Source: Nonlabens xiamenensis
Lineage (GTDB): Bacteria > Bacteroidota > Bacteroidia > Flavobacteriales > Flavobacteriaceae
NCBI RefSeq assembly: GCF_003865345.1
Contig: NZ_RMVE01000004.1
Coordinates: 62,001 to 126,000 of the forward strand
DNA length: 64,000 nucleotides
Reading direction: 5' to 3'
Shown: piece by piece, positions 8,000-17,636 of the stretch
Layout of the letters: each line of letters starts with the position of its first letter
Numbering within the stretch: the first letter of the stretch is position 1
Notes under the pieces: model-generated
Databases searched by the model: none
What the model was told of the DNA's origin: nothing
What the model saw: the letters and a program-made list of their open reading frames with translations, nothing else
Program-made: the position numbers and the translations under genes

Positions 8000-9438
8000 C
8001 AAAACTGAAAGTAAATAAATTCTTGAGGCGCCTCATTACTGTAAATAAGTATGAGTAATGCTAATGATAAATAAAAGGCCCACCTTACGGCTTTTGGCTT
8101 TTTAATCAAAAATGACTCTAACGCAAATCTTTGCCTTCTTCCCGCCCATTCAACTATTAAAAATAATGCGACCATCAACAATAGGTCCGAAGGCCTAACC
8201 CCAGGCATTTTAATCAAATCCATAGTAAATATACCCTGAATGTAAGAGAATGCGTGTTTGAGATTCTCGGCTCTAAAAAATATCCAAGCAAAAACCGTCA
8301 AGGAAAAGGTAACCAACATATTTATTGCTTCCCTAAAATTGGGTAAAATTTTCTGATCTGCAACCACATCAATATGACGTCTGTTCCGGCCAGCCAACAA
8401 TAGCGGAAGGAAGTAAATAGCATTTAAAAAGCCCCAGAAAATAAAGGTCCAATTAGCACCATGCCAAAAACCACTAACCACAAAAATGATAAAAGTATTA
8501 CGGACCTGCATCCAGCGGCCTCCTCTACTTCCTCCTAAAGGAATATACAAATAGTCTCTGAACCATGTAGATAGGGAAATATGCCACCTGCGCCAAAACT
8601 CTGCAATATCTCTAGAAAAATAAGGAGTGGCAAAGTTTTGTTGCAAATCAAAACCAAATAATCTTGAAGTACCTATAGCGATATCAGAATATCCAGAAAA
8701 ATCTCCATAGATCTGAAAGGTAAAAAAAAGCGCACCCATGACTAAAGTACTTCCAGAATAATCTGAAGAATTATTAAAAATTGAATTGGCATAAATTGCA
8801 CATTGATCTGCAATCACAACTTTCTTAACCAGTCCCCACAAAATTTGCCGACACCCATTAACCGCCAAATGATATTCAAACCTGCGTTCCGCAAAAAATT
8901 GAGGCACCAAGTGCGAAGCGCGTTCTATGGGTCCAGCCACCAATTGAGGAAAAAAGCTCACAAAGGCGAAGAACGAAATAAGGTTCTTGGTTGGCTCTAA
9001 CTTTCCTCTATAAACATCGATGGTGTAGCTTAAGGTTTGGAAGGTATAAAAACTGATTCCTACAGGTAAAATGATATCCAGCGAATTGGAGGCTATCGGA
9101 TTTCCAAAAAAAGAAAAAGCACTGGCAAAATTGTCAATAAAAAAATTGAAGTACTTAAAGAAACCTAAGAGGCCTAGATTGAGTATAAGGCTTATGGCCA
9201 ACAGTAACTTTCTTTGAGATTGAGCTCTCTTCTGCCCCAACAGAAAGCCTATAGAATAGTCACAGGCTGAACTGAATATAATCAACCCCAAGAATCGCCA
9301 GTCCCACCAGCCATAAAAAATATAACTTGCAACAACTATTAATAGATTTTGACCTCTTAGATTTTTAGCAAATACAAACCAGTACAGTAGAAAAACTACA
9401 GGCAAAAAAATGGCAAAGTCAAGCGAGTTAAACAGCAT
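7999..9438 (-). CDS. MBOAT-family O-acyltransferase (AlgI-like)
   Basis: A 479-residue polytopic membrane protein. PYFSRDIAEFWRRWHISLS and STWFRDYLYIPLGGSRGG are the family hallmark, and the catalytic His lies in FVVSGFWHGANWTF. About ten or more hydrophobic segments run from LPVVFLLYWFVF at the N-terminus to the tail. AlgI-type MBOATs carry acetyl groups across the inner membrane for polysaccharide O-acetylation. The ATG at 9438 follows the stop of the preceding glycosyltransferase by one base (TAG C ATG), and the SGNH partner follows directly, so the two form a coupled acetylation module. Confidence 0.95.
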   Translation of the reverse strand: MLFNSLDFAIFLPVVFLLYWFVFAKNLRGQNLLIVVASYIFYGWWDWRFLGLIIFSSACDYSIGFLLGQKRAQSQRKLLLAISLILNLGLLGFFKYFNFFIDNFASAFSFFGNPIASNSLDIILPVGISFYTFQTLSYTIDVYRGKLEPTKNLISFFAFVSFFPQLVAGPIERASHLVPQFFAERRFEYHLAVNGCRQILWGLVKKVVIADQCAIYANSIFNNSSDYSGSTLVMGALFFTFQIYGDFSGYSDIAIGTSRLFGFDLQQNFATPYFSRDIAEFWRRWHISLSTWFRDYLYIPLGGSRGGRWMQVRNTFIIFVVSGFWHGANWTFIFWGFLNAIYFLPLLLAGRNRRHIDVVADQKILPNFREAINMLVTFSLTVFAWIFFRAENLKHAFSYIQGIFTMDLIKMPGVRPSDLLLMVALFLIVEWAGRRQRFALESFLIKKPKAVRWAFYLSLALLILIYSNEAPQEFIYFQF

Positions 9439-9439
9439 G

Positions 9440-10318
9440 CTAGTAGGTCAGATTTTGAAGTGCGTTACGCTTTTGAATTGTGCTAGGATCTACTGGATCT
9501 CTTCGTTGCAAATAATTCGGTAATTGGATCAATAATGTTAAAATAGCCTTGCAGTACTTTGAAAAGTAGGTCGGATTTTTAAAGGCGTATTTCTTTCCGT
9601 TATGCCATATGGTTTTTAATATCTTACGCGTTGGCTTTGGGTAATAAATGAGATAGAATCCCAAGGTATTGACCAGTTGCTTCTCAAACCTAAAATAATT
9701 GGCTCCAGAAGCTCTCCTACCTTGACTATCTTTTCTGTGATTGACCTTTATATCATATGAGTAAACAATATCATAGTTTTTGTCTAAAACTTGTATAGCC
9801 ACTGCACTTTCTTCTCCATAAATGTCCATCCATGTAGGGAAACCAACAATTTGCTCATAAACCGATCTCCGCATGGCAAAACCACAGCCGACGAATTCAT
9901 TGGTCTTAAACTCTACACCCTTTTTAGCTTGAGATAAGGCTTTGGAATCATTTTCGAATATGCCGGTAATTTCTTGAAAGGCAATGATCCCGATGTGCTC
10001 GCTTTCGCGAAAGCGTGTATTTACTTGATCTAAAAAATTAGTTTCTAAGGGGTGAGCATCATCATCCAAACCGATTAAAATATCTTTTGTAGCCAAAGGA
10101 TAGAGTTGATGACGTGCGGGTGATGCCCCCAATTGTTTGTCTGATGAATGCCACTGGACCCAAGTGTACTTAGAAATTAAAGCCTTGGTCGCATTACAGC
10201 CGTCTATAAAAACCATAACCTCATCAGTATCGAGATTCATTATATCATGCAAACGTTTAAGAGTGACCTCCAAATCATTGGGCCGATTTCTAGTGACGAT
10301 GAGAAAAGAAAAGGTCAT
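9440..10318 (-). CDS. Glycosyltransferase family 2 protein
   Basis: A 292-residue GT-A enzyme. FSFLIVTRNRPNDLEVTLKR is the GT2 N-terminus, GLDDDAHPLE holds the metal-binding acidic cluster, FVGCGFAMRR and YGEESAVAIQV form the acceptor side. It probably adds one sugar of the repeat unit in the cytoplasm. The start overlaps the upstream GT4 stop by four bases (ATGA). It contains a copy of the iterated palindrome at 10000-10015, read as RFRES, in a variable surface-like stretch. Donor and acceptor are unknown. Confidence 0.9.
   Translation of the reverse strand: MTFSFLIVTRNRPNDLEVTLKRLHDIMNLDTDEVMVFIDGCNATKALISKYTWVQWHSSDKQLGASPARHQLYPLATKDILIGLDDDAHPLETNFLDQVNTRFRESEHIGIIAFQEITGIFENDSKALSQAKKGVEFKTNEFVGCGFAMRRSVYEQIVGFPTWMDIYGEESAVAIQVLDKNYDIVYSYDIKVNHRKDSQGRRASGANYFRFEKQLVNTLGFYLIYYPKPTRKILKTIWHNGKKYAFKNPTYFSKYCKAILTLLIQLPNYLQRRDPVDPSTIQKRNALQNLTY
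10000..10015. repeat. Iterated palindrome copy 2 (exact, coding)
   Basis: Exact CGCTTTCGCGAAAGCG in the GT2 gene, read in the phase giving R-F-R-E-S. Confidence 0.9.
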
Positions 10319-11460
10319 GATGAGTTTGACAGGGTTTGATATAAGGATTGAATGACAGGGCGCAAAGTAGTACGTTCGTATTGAAGCGCCATAAAAGCAA
10401 CATTTTTTTCCATAGCACGCTGCAATACATCGTGATTTTCAATGACGCTTTCCATGGCGCGGCGGATTTCGTTAACATCCATGGGGTTTTCTATGATCAA
10501 CCCATTCACCCCATTTTCAATCACCTCTTGTGTAGCGCCACCAGGGTTGCTCTGTATGGGAAACGCGCCCATCCCCATGGCCTCGAGAAGTGAATTAGGC
10601 ATACCGTCGCTGGTACTGACTGCAACATGGAGTAATGAGGTACCCATGATCTTCAATAAGGCTTTATTTTCTAAAAAATCACCGCGCCTGATGATTTGAA
10701 TAGGCATGGATTGAAGTGTCTTGGAATGATTGCAATAATCAATAACATTTTGATCTGCACTGTATATAACATATTCAAACTTGCCATTTTGCAGCATATC
10801 ACTTGCCTCAATTGCCTTAACGACATGGAGTGCTTGGCCTACACCATCATCATATCCTTTAACGATGATATGTTTGCGTTTGGACAGAGGTTGAATAAAT
10901 TCACTGGGGTAATCTATACCTCCATTACCAGGCAATACGCCCAAAAATTTACCTGGGTATCCCAATTGCCTCGCAATTTGATAATCTCGTTGGCAATCTG
11001 TAATCAAATAAGCGACGCTATAAAGAAACGCCTTAACTTGAGCTCGACTTAATCCTAAATTTTGATAATCAAATAAATCACTTCCCCAAGAAGAATAAAT
11101 AATAGGTATTTGAGTGTTATCCCATAATTTCTGAAAAGGAACACCTGTCAGCTTCATTTCAAAGCAATGAATACAATCTGGCTGAATCTGTTCGATGATC
11201 TTCTGAAGTTGCCCTATCACAGGGCGCTCATTAAACTTTTGAATTATATTATAGACCGCTGGCAAAGCACTCTTTAGTCTGGTCCTACCTGGAAAATCTG
11301 ATTTCAGCCGCCATCCAGATATTTGATGTACCCAAGGGATTTTAGGACTCACTCCAGCATCTGTTATATCCATCCAAAAGACCTCATGGCCACTTGTCTC
11401 CAATTGATTGATCCATTGAAAGAAATGATGATTGGGTATGGAAAGAGCTAAGATTTTCAA
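10315..11460 (-). CDS. Glycosyltransferase family 4 protein
   Basis: A 381-residue GT-B enzyme. The C-terminal donor domain has SDGMPNSLLEAMGMGAFPI followed by GGATQEVIENGVNGLII, the E-x7-E region of GT4. The N-terminal half has IHCFEMKLTGVPF and YSSWGSDLFDY, the latter common in polysaccharide GT4 proteins. No in-frame ATG exists before residue 30, so the TTG at 11460, two bases after the upstream stop, is the likely start. Retaining sugar transfer onto the growing lipid-linked glycan is expected. The sugar is unknown. Confidence 0.88.
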   Translation of the reverse strand: MKILALSIPNHHFFQWINQLETSGHEVFWMDITDAGVSPKIPWVHQISGWRLKSDFPGRTRLKSALPAVYNIIQKFNERPVIGQLQKIIEQIQPDCIHCFEMKLTGVPFQKLWDNTQIPIIYSSWGSDLFDYQNLGLSRAQVKAFLYSVAYLITDCQRDYQIARQLGYPGKFLGVLPGNGGIDYPSEFIQPLSKRKHIIVKGYDDGVGQALHVVKAIEASDMLQNGKFEYVIYSADQNVIDYCNHSKTLQSMPIQIIRRGDFLENKALLKIMGTSLLHVAVSTSDGMPNSLLEAMGMGAFPIQSNPGGATQEVIENGVNGLIIENPMDVNEIRRAMESVIENHDVLQRAMEKNVAFMALQYERTTLRPVIQSLYQTLSNSS

Positions 11461-11461
11461 A

Positions 11462-12607
11462 TTAAGAGTTATTTTTAATGGTCTCCAGAAACGCTCTCCT
11501 GACTGATGCGATAGACGAATTTTCCAAATATGTGTTTCGCAATTCTTGCTTTAGTGCTGTATGTTCTTTTGAACTCAGTTCATTGATTTTTTGGACGTTA
11601 TTTTTCAAGCTCTCTTTAAGTGCCTGATGCTCTAAAAAAAACTGGTTTTTAGTATTTGACAGCCTTTTTTCCATAGCACCTACCTTAGTGCTAATAATTA
11701 GATTACCAGCTGCCATCATCTCTACTCCAACGATTGGTCCACCCTCATGAAATGAACTTATAATATTGACATCTGTTTCCTGGTAAAATTGCACCAGCCC
11801 GTCGTCATCTAAATTTCCCTTGTACTCAAATTGATCATATTTGGATACAAATGCTTTCACTTGGTCTATTAAAGGCCCATCTCCAGCGATTTTCAGTGGT
11901 AGTTTTAATTGGTAAGCCGCTTCAAGAAGTTCTAAGATTCCCTTCTCAGAACTCAATCTACCAACATAACCATATACAGGAGGATCTTTGTGCTGTAAAG
12001 GAAGATTTAATAATTGTTGCTCTAATCTGGTGGATTGCTCAATGTAGGTTACTTTTTCAAAGCCTTGCGTGCGTAGGGCATCAAAATTCTCAGGTGAATG
12101 TACAATAAAATGAATGTCTTTTGAGAGCGTTTTTGAGATCTGCTTAACCTTTACCATCCCAGTGACTCTAATAAACAATTGCTTTTTAGAAGAAGTTTGG
12201 GCGCTTAGTAATGAAATCCATTTATCACATATTTCGCCACTATAAAACAGCAGGTCGAAGTCTTTGGTAATATCGATAATGATCTTACGATAAATCTTAT
12301 CAAAATCTACTAAAGAACGGGTCAAACCGTTTTTTAGAAAAAAATAATGAGGGGGTTTTCTAGAGTGGTATTTTTTAACAAGATAGCCCGTCAAGGATAT
12401 CAAAGGATAGCGCTTGGTTATCTCTTTACCGATTGACGTAAAATTTTGCGCAGGAACCTTCTCAAATGCGATAGACTGATCAGAAACCACTGTTGTAGAG
12501 AAAATAGAAACCTTGTACAGATCATCAAATATCTGATACAAGAATCTTGTCATACTTTCTCTACCTCCAAATTCTGAAATGGGCCCCAATATTAAAATCT
12601 TGCTCAT
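11462..12607 (-). CDS. Glycosyltransferase family 4 protein
   Basis: A 381-residue GT-B protein. The donor domain begins at VYGYVGRLSSEKGILELLEA, continues with LKIAGDGPLIDQV and SFHEGGPIVGVEMMAAGNLI, and ends in a Lys-rich tail. An N-terminal ILGPISEFGGRESMTRFLY forms the acceptor-side glycine loop. It sits in the same operon as the neighbouring GT genes, with one base to the next gene and about 74 bases after the GT2-like gene upstream. The usual GT4 E-x7-E appears as E-GGPIVGV-E. Specificity cannot be predicted. Confidence 0.88.
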   Translation of the reverse strand: MSKILILGPISEFGGRESMTRFLYQIFDDLYKVSIFSTTVVSDQSIAFEKVPAQNFTSIGKEITKRYPLISLTGYLVKKYHSRKPPHYFFLKNGLTRSLVDFDKIYRKIIIDITKDFDLLFYSGEICDKWISLLSAQTSSKKQLFIRVTGMVKVKQISKTLSKDIHFIVHSPENFDALRTQGFEKVTYIEQSTRLEQQLLNLPLQHKDPPVYGYVGRLSSEKGILELLEAAYQLKLPLKIAGDGPLIDQVKAFVSKYDQFEYKGNLDDDGLVQFYQETDVNIISSFHEGGPIVGVEMMAAGNLIISTKVGAMEKRLSNTKNQFFLEHQALKESLKNNVQKINELSSKEHTALKQELRNTYLENSSIASVRRAFLETIKNNS

Positions 12608-12681
12608 GAGAAAAAGATCAGCTCTTAGATATAAGTAAAGTTACCTTTTTATAATCGCTTAACGAATGGATAAAATGTCGC

Positions 12682-13722
12682 TTAATATACCCTGTCTAAG
12701 TAATTATAAATTTGTTGATCGTTCAGCCCTTTCTTTTTCAACACCCATCTGAGAAATTTTTTAGTTTTAAATAACTTCTTGAACAAAGTGAAGTCCAACC
12801 AATATTTAAAAGCGTTTTTTTCTAATCGATCAAGTGAACTATAATCGTTGAATTGAGACGAAACAGCATCTAGTTGTTCAAATGCATCACTCATCCATTC
12901 TTCGTGAACATTACCCAAGTGGTAAGCATTATTGGAATAGGTTGATAATCGATAGCCGTTTGATAAAATAACAGGCTTATCTAAATACAGGTATTCACTA
13001 TCGCCATCAATCAAGTAAGGAGAATTTCTTTCGGGAAGGGCTTCAAAAACCTCTCTTTTATAAGTAGCTACAAAATGGGAACAGCCCACTACAGCTTTGA
13101 GGCCATTCTTAGATTCTAATGTAGCAATACTATCTCCAAATTCTTCTGGAAGGTATTTCCAGCCAATACTTTTAGCAAAGTTTTCTAGCGCATCTTTATC
13201 TTTTACTTCAGAAAACTTCAACTTGTTTGAAAACAAGTAATCTTTCCAAATATTGTGAGTCAAGTCAAACTGCTTTCTGTAAACGGGAACTGGACAAACG
13301 GCACCAGCTCTAGGAAATGCCTTAAAAACGCGAACCACTTCCTGCTCCCAGTTATTTAAGAAAAGTACATCGGCATCCGTTATGGTAATCAAACGTTCTT
13401 CTGCCGTGCGTATGGCTTTTAAAACACTATTGATTTTCCCAATACCTTCACGTTCAATGATCAATTCATCAATCTCTTTCTGCTCGTAGAGTTTAATGAG
13501 TCTTTCATTGATCACCGGACTACAATTGTTACTAATGATGGATATCTTAAGAGCAGAAGTCGAGGTTTTGAGAAGCGAGCCTAAACAGAGCTCAAAAATC
13601 TTATATGCATCCTTAAAATAATCATTCTCATGTGGAATGAACAAAGGAATTACCACCCTATGGTCGCAAGGCGCCTTTATTACAGGCTTTCCTCCTTTTA
13701 CTGGATTGACGCCACTCCTCAT
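12682..13722 (-). CDS. GT2-like glycosyltransferase
   Basis: A 346-residue probable GT-A enzyme. VVIPLFIPHENDYFKDAY starts the fold, IISNNCSPVI follows, and ITDADVLFLNNW is the DxD-type metal site. Later ATYKREVFEALPERN and a histidine in AYHLGNVHEEW complete the acceptor half. It is more divergent from classical GT2 than its neighbours. The start overlaps the epimerase stop by four bases (ATGA), so the two are coupled. The sugar may be the product of that epimerase, which is inference from position only. Confidence 0.75.
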   Translation of the reverse strand: MRSGVNPVKGGKPVIKAPCDHRVVIPLFIPHENDYFKDAYKIFELCLGSLLKTSTSALKISIISNNCSPVINERLIKLYEQKEIDELIIEREGIGKINSVLKAIRTAEERLITITDADVLFLNNWEQEVVRVFKAFPRAGAVCPVPVYRKQFDLTHNIWKDYLFSNKLKFSEVKDKDALENFAKSIGWKYLPEEFGDSIATLESKNGLKAVVGCSHFVATYKREVFEALPERNSPYLIDGDSEYLYLDKPVILSNGYRLSTYSNNAYHLGNVHEEWMSDAFEQLDAVSSQFNDYSSLDRLEKNAFKYWLDFTLFKKLFKTKKFLRWVLKKKGLNDQQIYNYLDRVY

Positions 13723-14648
13723 TGCTGATGCTTATAATGTGCTAATAATTTCTCGATACCCTCATTTAGCGGGACAAGACTACGATCAAGCACTGCCTTC
13801 ATTTTTGAAATATCAGGTTGCCTTCTAGTCATATCACCTTCTTTAAGCGCTGGTAGGTGCACAATTTTGGAATTGCTATTGGTGATTGACAATATAGTTT
13901 CTGCAAGCTCTTTGACCGTGTAAATGGTATCACTACCTATATTATAGACATCGTTTGCATATTGATCATCAAAGAAAATACGACATGATGCCTCAATATT
14001 ATCATCTATATAACAGAACGTACGGGTTTGTTGACCATCTCCGTAAATCGTGATATCCTGATGATTGACCGCTTGTGCCAACAATTTAGGGATGACAAAA
14101 TCTTCACTTTGGTGCGGACCATAGGTATTGAAGAATCTAAAAATAACATAAGACAATCCATACTCTTGAAAATAGGACCTGAAATAGGCCTCTCCCACAT
14201 TTTTTACCACTGCGTACGGAAGTTTAGAATTCAAGGGAGTTACATCTTCAATTTGGGGAAGACTTACAGGTTCACCGTAAACTTCGCTGCTGGAGCTGAA
14301 GGCTACTTTTTTGACCCCTGTATTTTTAGAAAGCTCAAGAATATTCTTGATACCTTGAATATCATTGAGTACATTGATAGGGTTATCTAATGTACGTTGC
14401 ACGCCCACTACCGCTGCATAGTGAAATACAAAATCATAGGATTTTGACAACATGACCTGAGATAAGGCCTGCAGGTCGTTGACGTCTAACTTTACAAAGG
14501 AAAAATCACTGTGTTTTGGTAATTTATTGACATCACCTGTGCTAAGATTATCCAGTCCTGTAACCTTGTAACCTTGCTGTAAAAGATAATTGGCTAGTGC
14601 ACTTCCTACATTGCCCGCTACACCAGTGATTAGAATATTTTTTTTCAT
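13719..14648 (-). CDS. NAD-dependent epimerase/dehydratase (GalE-like)
   Basis: A 309-residue extended short-chain dehydrogenase/reductase. The Rossmann loop is ITGVAGNVGSALA at residues 6-18, FSSSSEVYGEP holds the catalytic Ser, and PYAVVKNVGE gives the Tyr-x3-Lys pair. FRFFNTYGP and YNIGSDTIYTVKELAE match UDP-sugar 4-epimerases and decarboxylases. It probably makes a UDP-sugar for the polysaccharide (galactose-, N-acetylgalactosamine- or pentose-type). The start lies 25 bases after the upstream GT stop direction boundary, within the same cluster. Confidence 0.9.
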   Translation of the reverse strand: MKKNILITGVAGNVGSALANYLLQQGYKVTGLDNLSTGDVNKLPKHSDFSFVKLDVNDLQALSQVMLSKSYDFVFHYAAVVGVQRTLDNPINVLNDIQGIKNILELSKNTGVKKVAFSSSSEVYGEPVSLPQIEDVTPLNSKLPYAVVKNVGEAYFRSYFQEYGLSYVIFRFFNTYGPHQSEDFVIPKLLAQAVNHQDITIYGDGQQTRTFCYIDDNIEASCRIFFDDQYANDVYNIGSDTIYTVKELAETILSITNSNSKIVHLPALKEGDMTRRQPDISKMKAVLDRSLVPLNEGIEKLLAHYKHQQ

Positions 14649-14673
14649 GAGGGATTAAAAAAGCAAATATAGT

Positions 14674-15630
14674 TTATATGGATTTGAGCAGAAGACCTTT
14701 AAAAACTTCTCCTTTCCCTGTGAATTGGAAAGAAAAATAAATGAGTTTCAACAACCACAATTGCTTTTTTTCAGGCATTAAATGGCGCAATTGCGCATAC
14801 ATTTCTCTGTTCATCTGTGATTTACGCCAGGCTGGTTGTTTCAAGGCGGTGACAAACAGTCCGATCAATTCTTTTATCAATATCCGGCGAGCTGCAGGTG
14901 TGGTCAAGGTTGGGTATCCAGTGACAAATTGATAACGTACGCGAAAACTTGATGCTAATTTTGTTGCAGATGCTGGACCATGGGAAATGCTTTGGTCGTG
15001 TTTTCTAAAGAAAACCAATGCCTGATCAACGACACCATAATTGGTGGTCTGGGCTAACAATCTACCAAACATATCCAATTCTTGGGATTGATGAAGGTGC
15101 TCATCAAAGAGAATCTTGTGATTGATGAGAACCTCCTTTTTGATCAATGGAGCCTGAGTCAGCCACTTTATACGATGTGAAACGTAGTCATTAAAAGGAT
15201 CATCAGAATGTAAGTTGATTGACCTGGGTGTACCATTACCATCAAATTTGCCTTCAAAAACTAGGGTCTGACAAACATTAAAATCGTATGCATGATGATT
15301 GAGATGTTGGACTTGTAGCAGCAACTTATCCGGATGCATTAAATCATCACTGTCAAAAAAGTTGATATAAATCCCAGTGGACTTTTCAAATCCTATATTT
15401 CGGCAAGCATTTGCACCCTTGGGTCTTTCTTGATCACGCTTGTACAAATGAATACGGTCGTCTTTTTTTACATAAGATTCAACCACATCCACGGTGTTGT
15501 CTGAGCTATGGTCATCTACTATAATACATTCCCAATGGGTATAACTTTGCTTTAAGATGGATGCTAAAGTCTCGCCAATTAAGTGACCTCGGTTGTAAAC
15601 AGGTATAATGATTGAAACCAATTTATTCAT
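14674..15630 (-). CDS. Glycosyltransferase family 2 protein
   Basis: A 318-residue GT-A enzyme with a textbook N-terminus: SIIIPVYNRGHLIGETLAS, CIIVDDHSSDNTVDVVESY and INFFDSDDLMHPDKL (DxD). Residues 180-220 hold SQELDMFGRLL, the ED-like catalytic region. The start overlaps the upstream GT stop by four bases. It is one of three consecutive overlapping GT2 genes (14674-17412), which suggests coupled synthesis of one repeat unit. Confidence 0.92.
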   Translation of the reverse strand: MNKLVSIIIPVYNRGHLIGETLASILKQSYTHWECIIVDDHSSDNTVDVVESYVKKDDRIHLYKRDQERPKGANACRNIGFEKSTGIYINFFDSDDLMHPDKLLLQVQHLNHHAYDFNVCQTLVFEGKFDGNGTPRSINLHSDDPFNDYVSHRIKWLTQAPLIKKEVLINHKILFDEHLHQSQELDMFGRLLAQTTNYGVVDQALVFFRKHDQSISHGPASATKLASSFRVRYQFVTGYPTLTTPAARRILIKELIGLFVTALKQPAWRKSQMNREMYAQLRHLMPEKKQLWLLKLIYFSFQFTGKGEVFKGLLLKSI

Positions 15631-16547
15631 AAATAATGAGGTCCTGTGGTCTTATTTAACTCAACGTGCTGAACGATCTGATCCAATTCATTAGACAAAT
15701 TCTTGGTAAGCGATCTATAGTATGTATAAGCATCAAAATTTCCTTTTAAAATGTTTTTAACGCTCTTGCGCTTGAATTCTTTAATTTTTTTTCTAAGAAT
15801 GACTTCATTGTTGGGGACGTTTGGATTGGCCACATAATGTTTGATTTTCAACATCCTTTTGTCCACATCCTTAATGGAATACCGCTTAATATCCTCCATT
15901 TTTCTTTTTGCTCTATCGTGAATCATTGCTGCTGAAGGAACGACACCAATTTTGAGCCCATGATACTTTAGGCGATGACAATAATTTTCATCCTCACCAT
16001 AGTGGAAAAAAACAGGATCAAATCCGCCGATGGTTTGCAATGTTTTCTTTGGCAAAAACCATCCAGCTGCATTGACAAAAGCTATTTCATAAACCTGTTT
16101 TAATTCTTGATTAATCGCATCTGAATAGAAATCAGGATTGTGATCATACTGCAGATAATAACTGAATAATCGATCCAGCTTGCGATCAGTGCCATCAAAA
16201 TGGATCGGGCTCAAGAGCGAAAATTCTGGATGATTTTCATAACAGATTTGTAGTTTTTCAATGGTATCCGTTCTCAAGTAGGCATCTTGGTTTAAAAGAA
16301 AACAAGATTCGGCTCCTTCTTGCAGTGCATGGGTCAAACCAAGATTATTGGCCTTTCCAAAACCCAGGTTTTGGGATTGAGCAAACAGCCTGTGTTGGGG
16401 GTAATGGTCAGTAATAAACTGAACCGTATCATCTGTTGACGCATTGTCCACAATAATCACTGGATATTGAGCGGGTATGGATGCTAGACACTTCTCCAGC
16501 CAGCGCATGCCATTATAGGTTACGATAATGATAAATGTTTTAGTCAT
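15627..16547 (-). CDS. Glycosyltransferase family 2 protein (rhamnosyltransferase-like)
   Basis: A 306-residue GT2 protein with TFIIIVTYNGMRWLEKCLAS and VIIVDNASTDDTVQFI, the pattern of WbbL-like rhamnosyltransferases. FLLNQDAYLR carries the metal-binding Asp, and GGFDPVFFHYGEDENYCHRL is the hallmark catalytic segment of that subgroup. Its start overlaps the upstream GT by eight bases and its stop overlaps the next gene by four. Rhamnose specificity is a family guess and dTDP-rhamnose genes are not in the window. Confidence 0.9.
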   Translation of the reverse strand: MTKTFIIIVTYNGMRWLEKCLASIPAQYPVIIVDNASTDDTVQFITDHYPQHRLFAQSQNLGFGKANNLGLTHALQEGAESCFLLNQDAYLRTDTIEKLQICYENHPEFSLLSPIHFDGTDRKLDRLFSYYLQYDHNPDFYSDAINQELKQVYEIAFVNAAGWFLPKKTLQTIGGFDPVFFHYGEDENYCHRLKYHGLKIGVVPSAAMIHDRAKRKMEDIKRYSIKDVDKRMLKIKHYVANPNVPNNEVILRKKIKEFKRKSVKNILKGNFDAYTYYRSLTKNLSNELDQIVQHVELNKTTGPHYL

Positions 16548-17412
16548 GCCTACCCAAATAGCGTTTAAGCTTTCTCATTATTCTGGCGCTTAAACCGAAT
16601 TTATTTTTCAACTTCAATTGGATATCTGCATGCAGGTAAGGAAAAAACTCTTTATACAAAATCCTATTATAGTGCTGATAGTCCATGATCTGAGTTTTAC
16701 TATTTACACTGGTCGCTTGTTCTAGATGCAGTCTAAATTTTACCAAGGAACGATTGATGATCGCTATTTTGGCAAATTTAAGGATCCGATAGTAAAACAC
16801 ATAGTCTAAAATCTGTTTTAGATGTTCATCAAACAAACCTGTTTGCCGAATGATTTCAGTTCGGAACATTGTACAACTAGGTTCGCCAATTTTATTTTTC
16901 AATGGGCTTAGGAACCATGGTTGCGACATCATGGTATGATCAATCAGGTCCACATCCTTATCGGATTGAAATTCTGCTTGAAGGTTTTTAAATTTTTTGA
17001 TCCATTCATTTATTGAAGTAGTTGGACCAGATTCTACGATGAATTCGCGTTTTGAACTCACCAAAGCCACTTCAGGCGAAGCTTCAAGAATAGCTAACAT
17101 TGCAGATACACAGTTTGGCATGAGCACATCGTCTTGAAATAAGAATTTGATATAGTCACCTTTCGCGAAAGCGATACAATTGTTCCAGTTGGCCCCAATA
17201 CCAGCAGGTTGATGATGTAAAATACGGGTGGGAATCGGATTGTTTTTTCTGAATGCTTCAACGATTTCCAAGGTACGATCTGTGCTGGCATCATCACTGA
17301 TTACAAGTTCAATATTTTTATAGGTTTGCTCACGCACTGAGTCCAGGGCTTCCTGTAGGTATTTTTCACCGTTATAGGTAGGAATACAAATAGATACTAG
17401 GGGTGAGTTCAT
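16540..17412 (-). CDS. Glycosyltransferase family 2 protein
   Basis: A 290-residue GT2 enzyme. SICIPTYNGEKYLQEALDSV opens the fold, LVISDDASTDRTLEIVEAF follows, and IKFLFQDDVLMPNCV carries the acidic metal site. The palindrome core at 17160-17171 is read as AFAK in AFAKGDYIKF, immediately before the catalytic acidic motif. The ATG at 17412 is the first of the three-gene overlapping GT block, and 224 bases of AT-rich sequence separate it from the upstream GT4 gene. Confidence 0.92.
   Translation of the reverse strand: MNSPLVSICIPTYNGEKYLQEALDSVREQTYKNIELVISDDASTDRTLEIVEAFRKNNPIPTRILHHQPAGIGANWNNCIAFAKGDYIKFLFQDDVLMPNCVSAMLAILEASPEVALVSSKREFIVESGPTTSINEWIKKFKNLQAEFQSDKDVDLIDHTMMSQPWFLSPLKNKIGEPSCTMFRTEIIRQTGLFDEHLKQILDYVFYYRILKFAKIAIINRSLVKFRLHLEQATSVNSKTQIMDYQHYNRILYKEFFPYLHADIQLKLKNKFGLSARIMRKLKRYLGRHD
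17160..17173. repeat. Iterated palindrome copy 3 (near-exact, coding)
   Basis: The 12-bp core CTTTCGCGAAAG plus the right CG is present but the left CG is replaced by AC. It is read in the phase giving A-F-A-K. Confidence 0.8.
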
Positions 17413-17636
17413 TTTTATTTGATAGTTTCTTTTAAAGAGAAGCTTTTACATGTGCGGAAAGGTAAGGATTTGACATTTATACCATTTTAATGATTGATAT
17501 AACGTATATGGGAATTGATCGCTATAATTATTATCCAATCTAGATCTATACTGTTCAATTAGTGGTTGATTATTAAGCGAATATCCTAATATCAATCCAA
17601 GTCATTGCATTGTGAATAACAACTTAGATGAAGATA

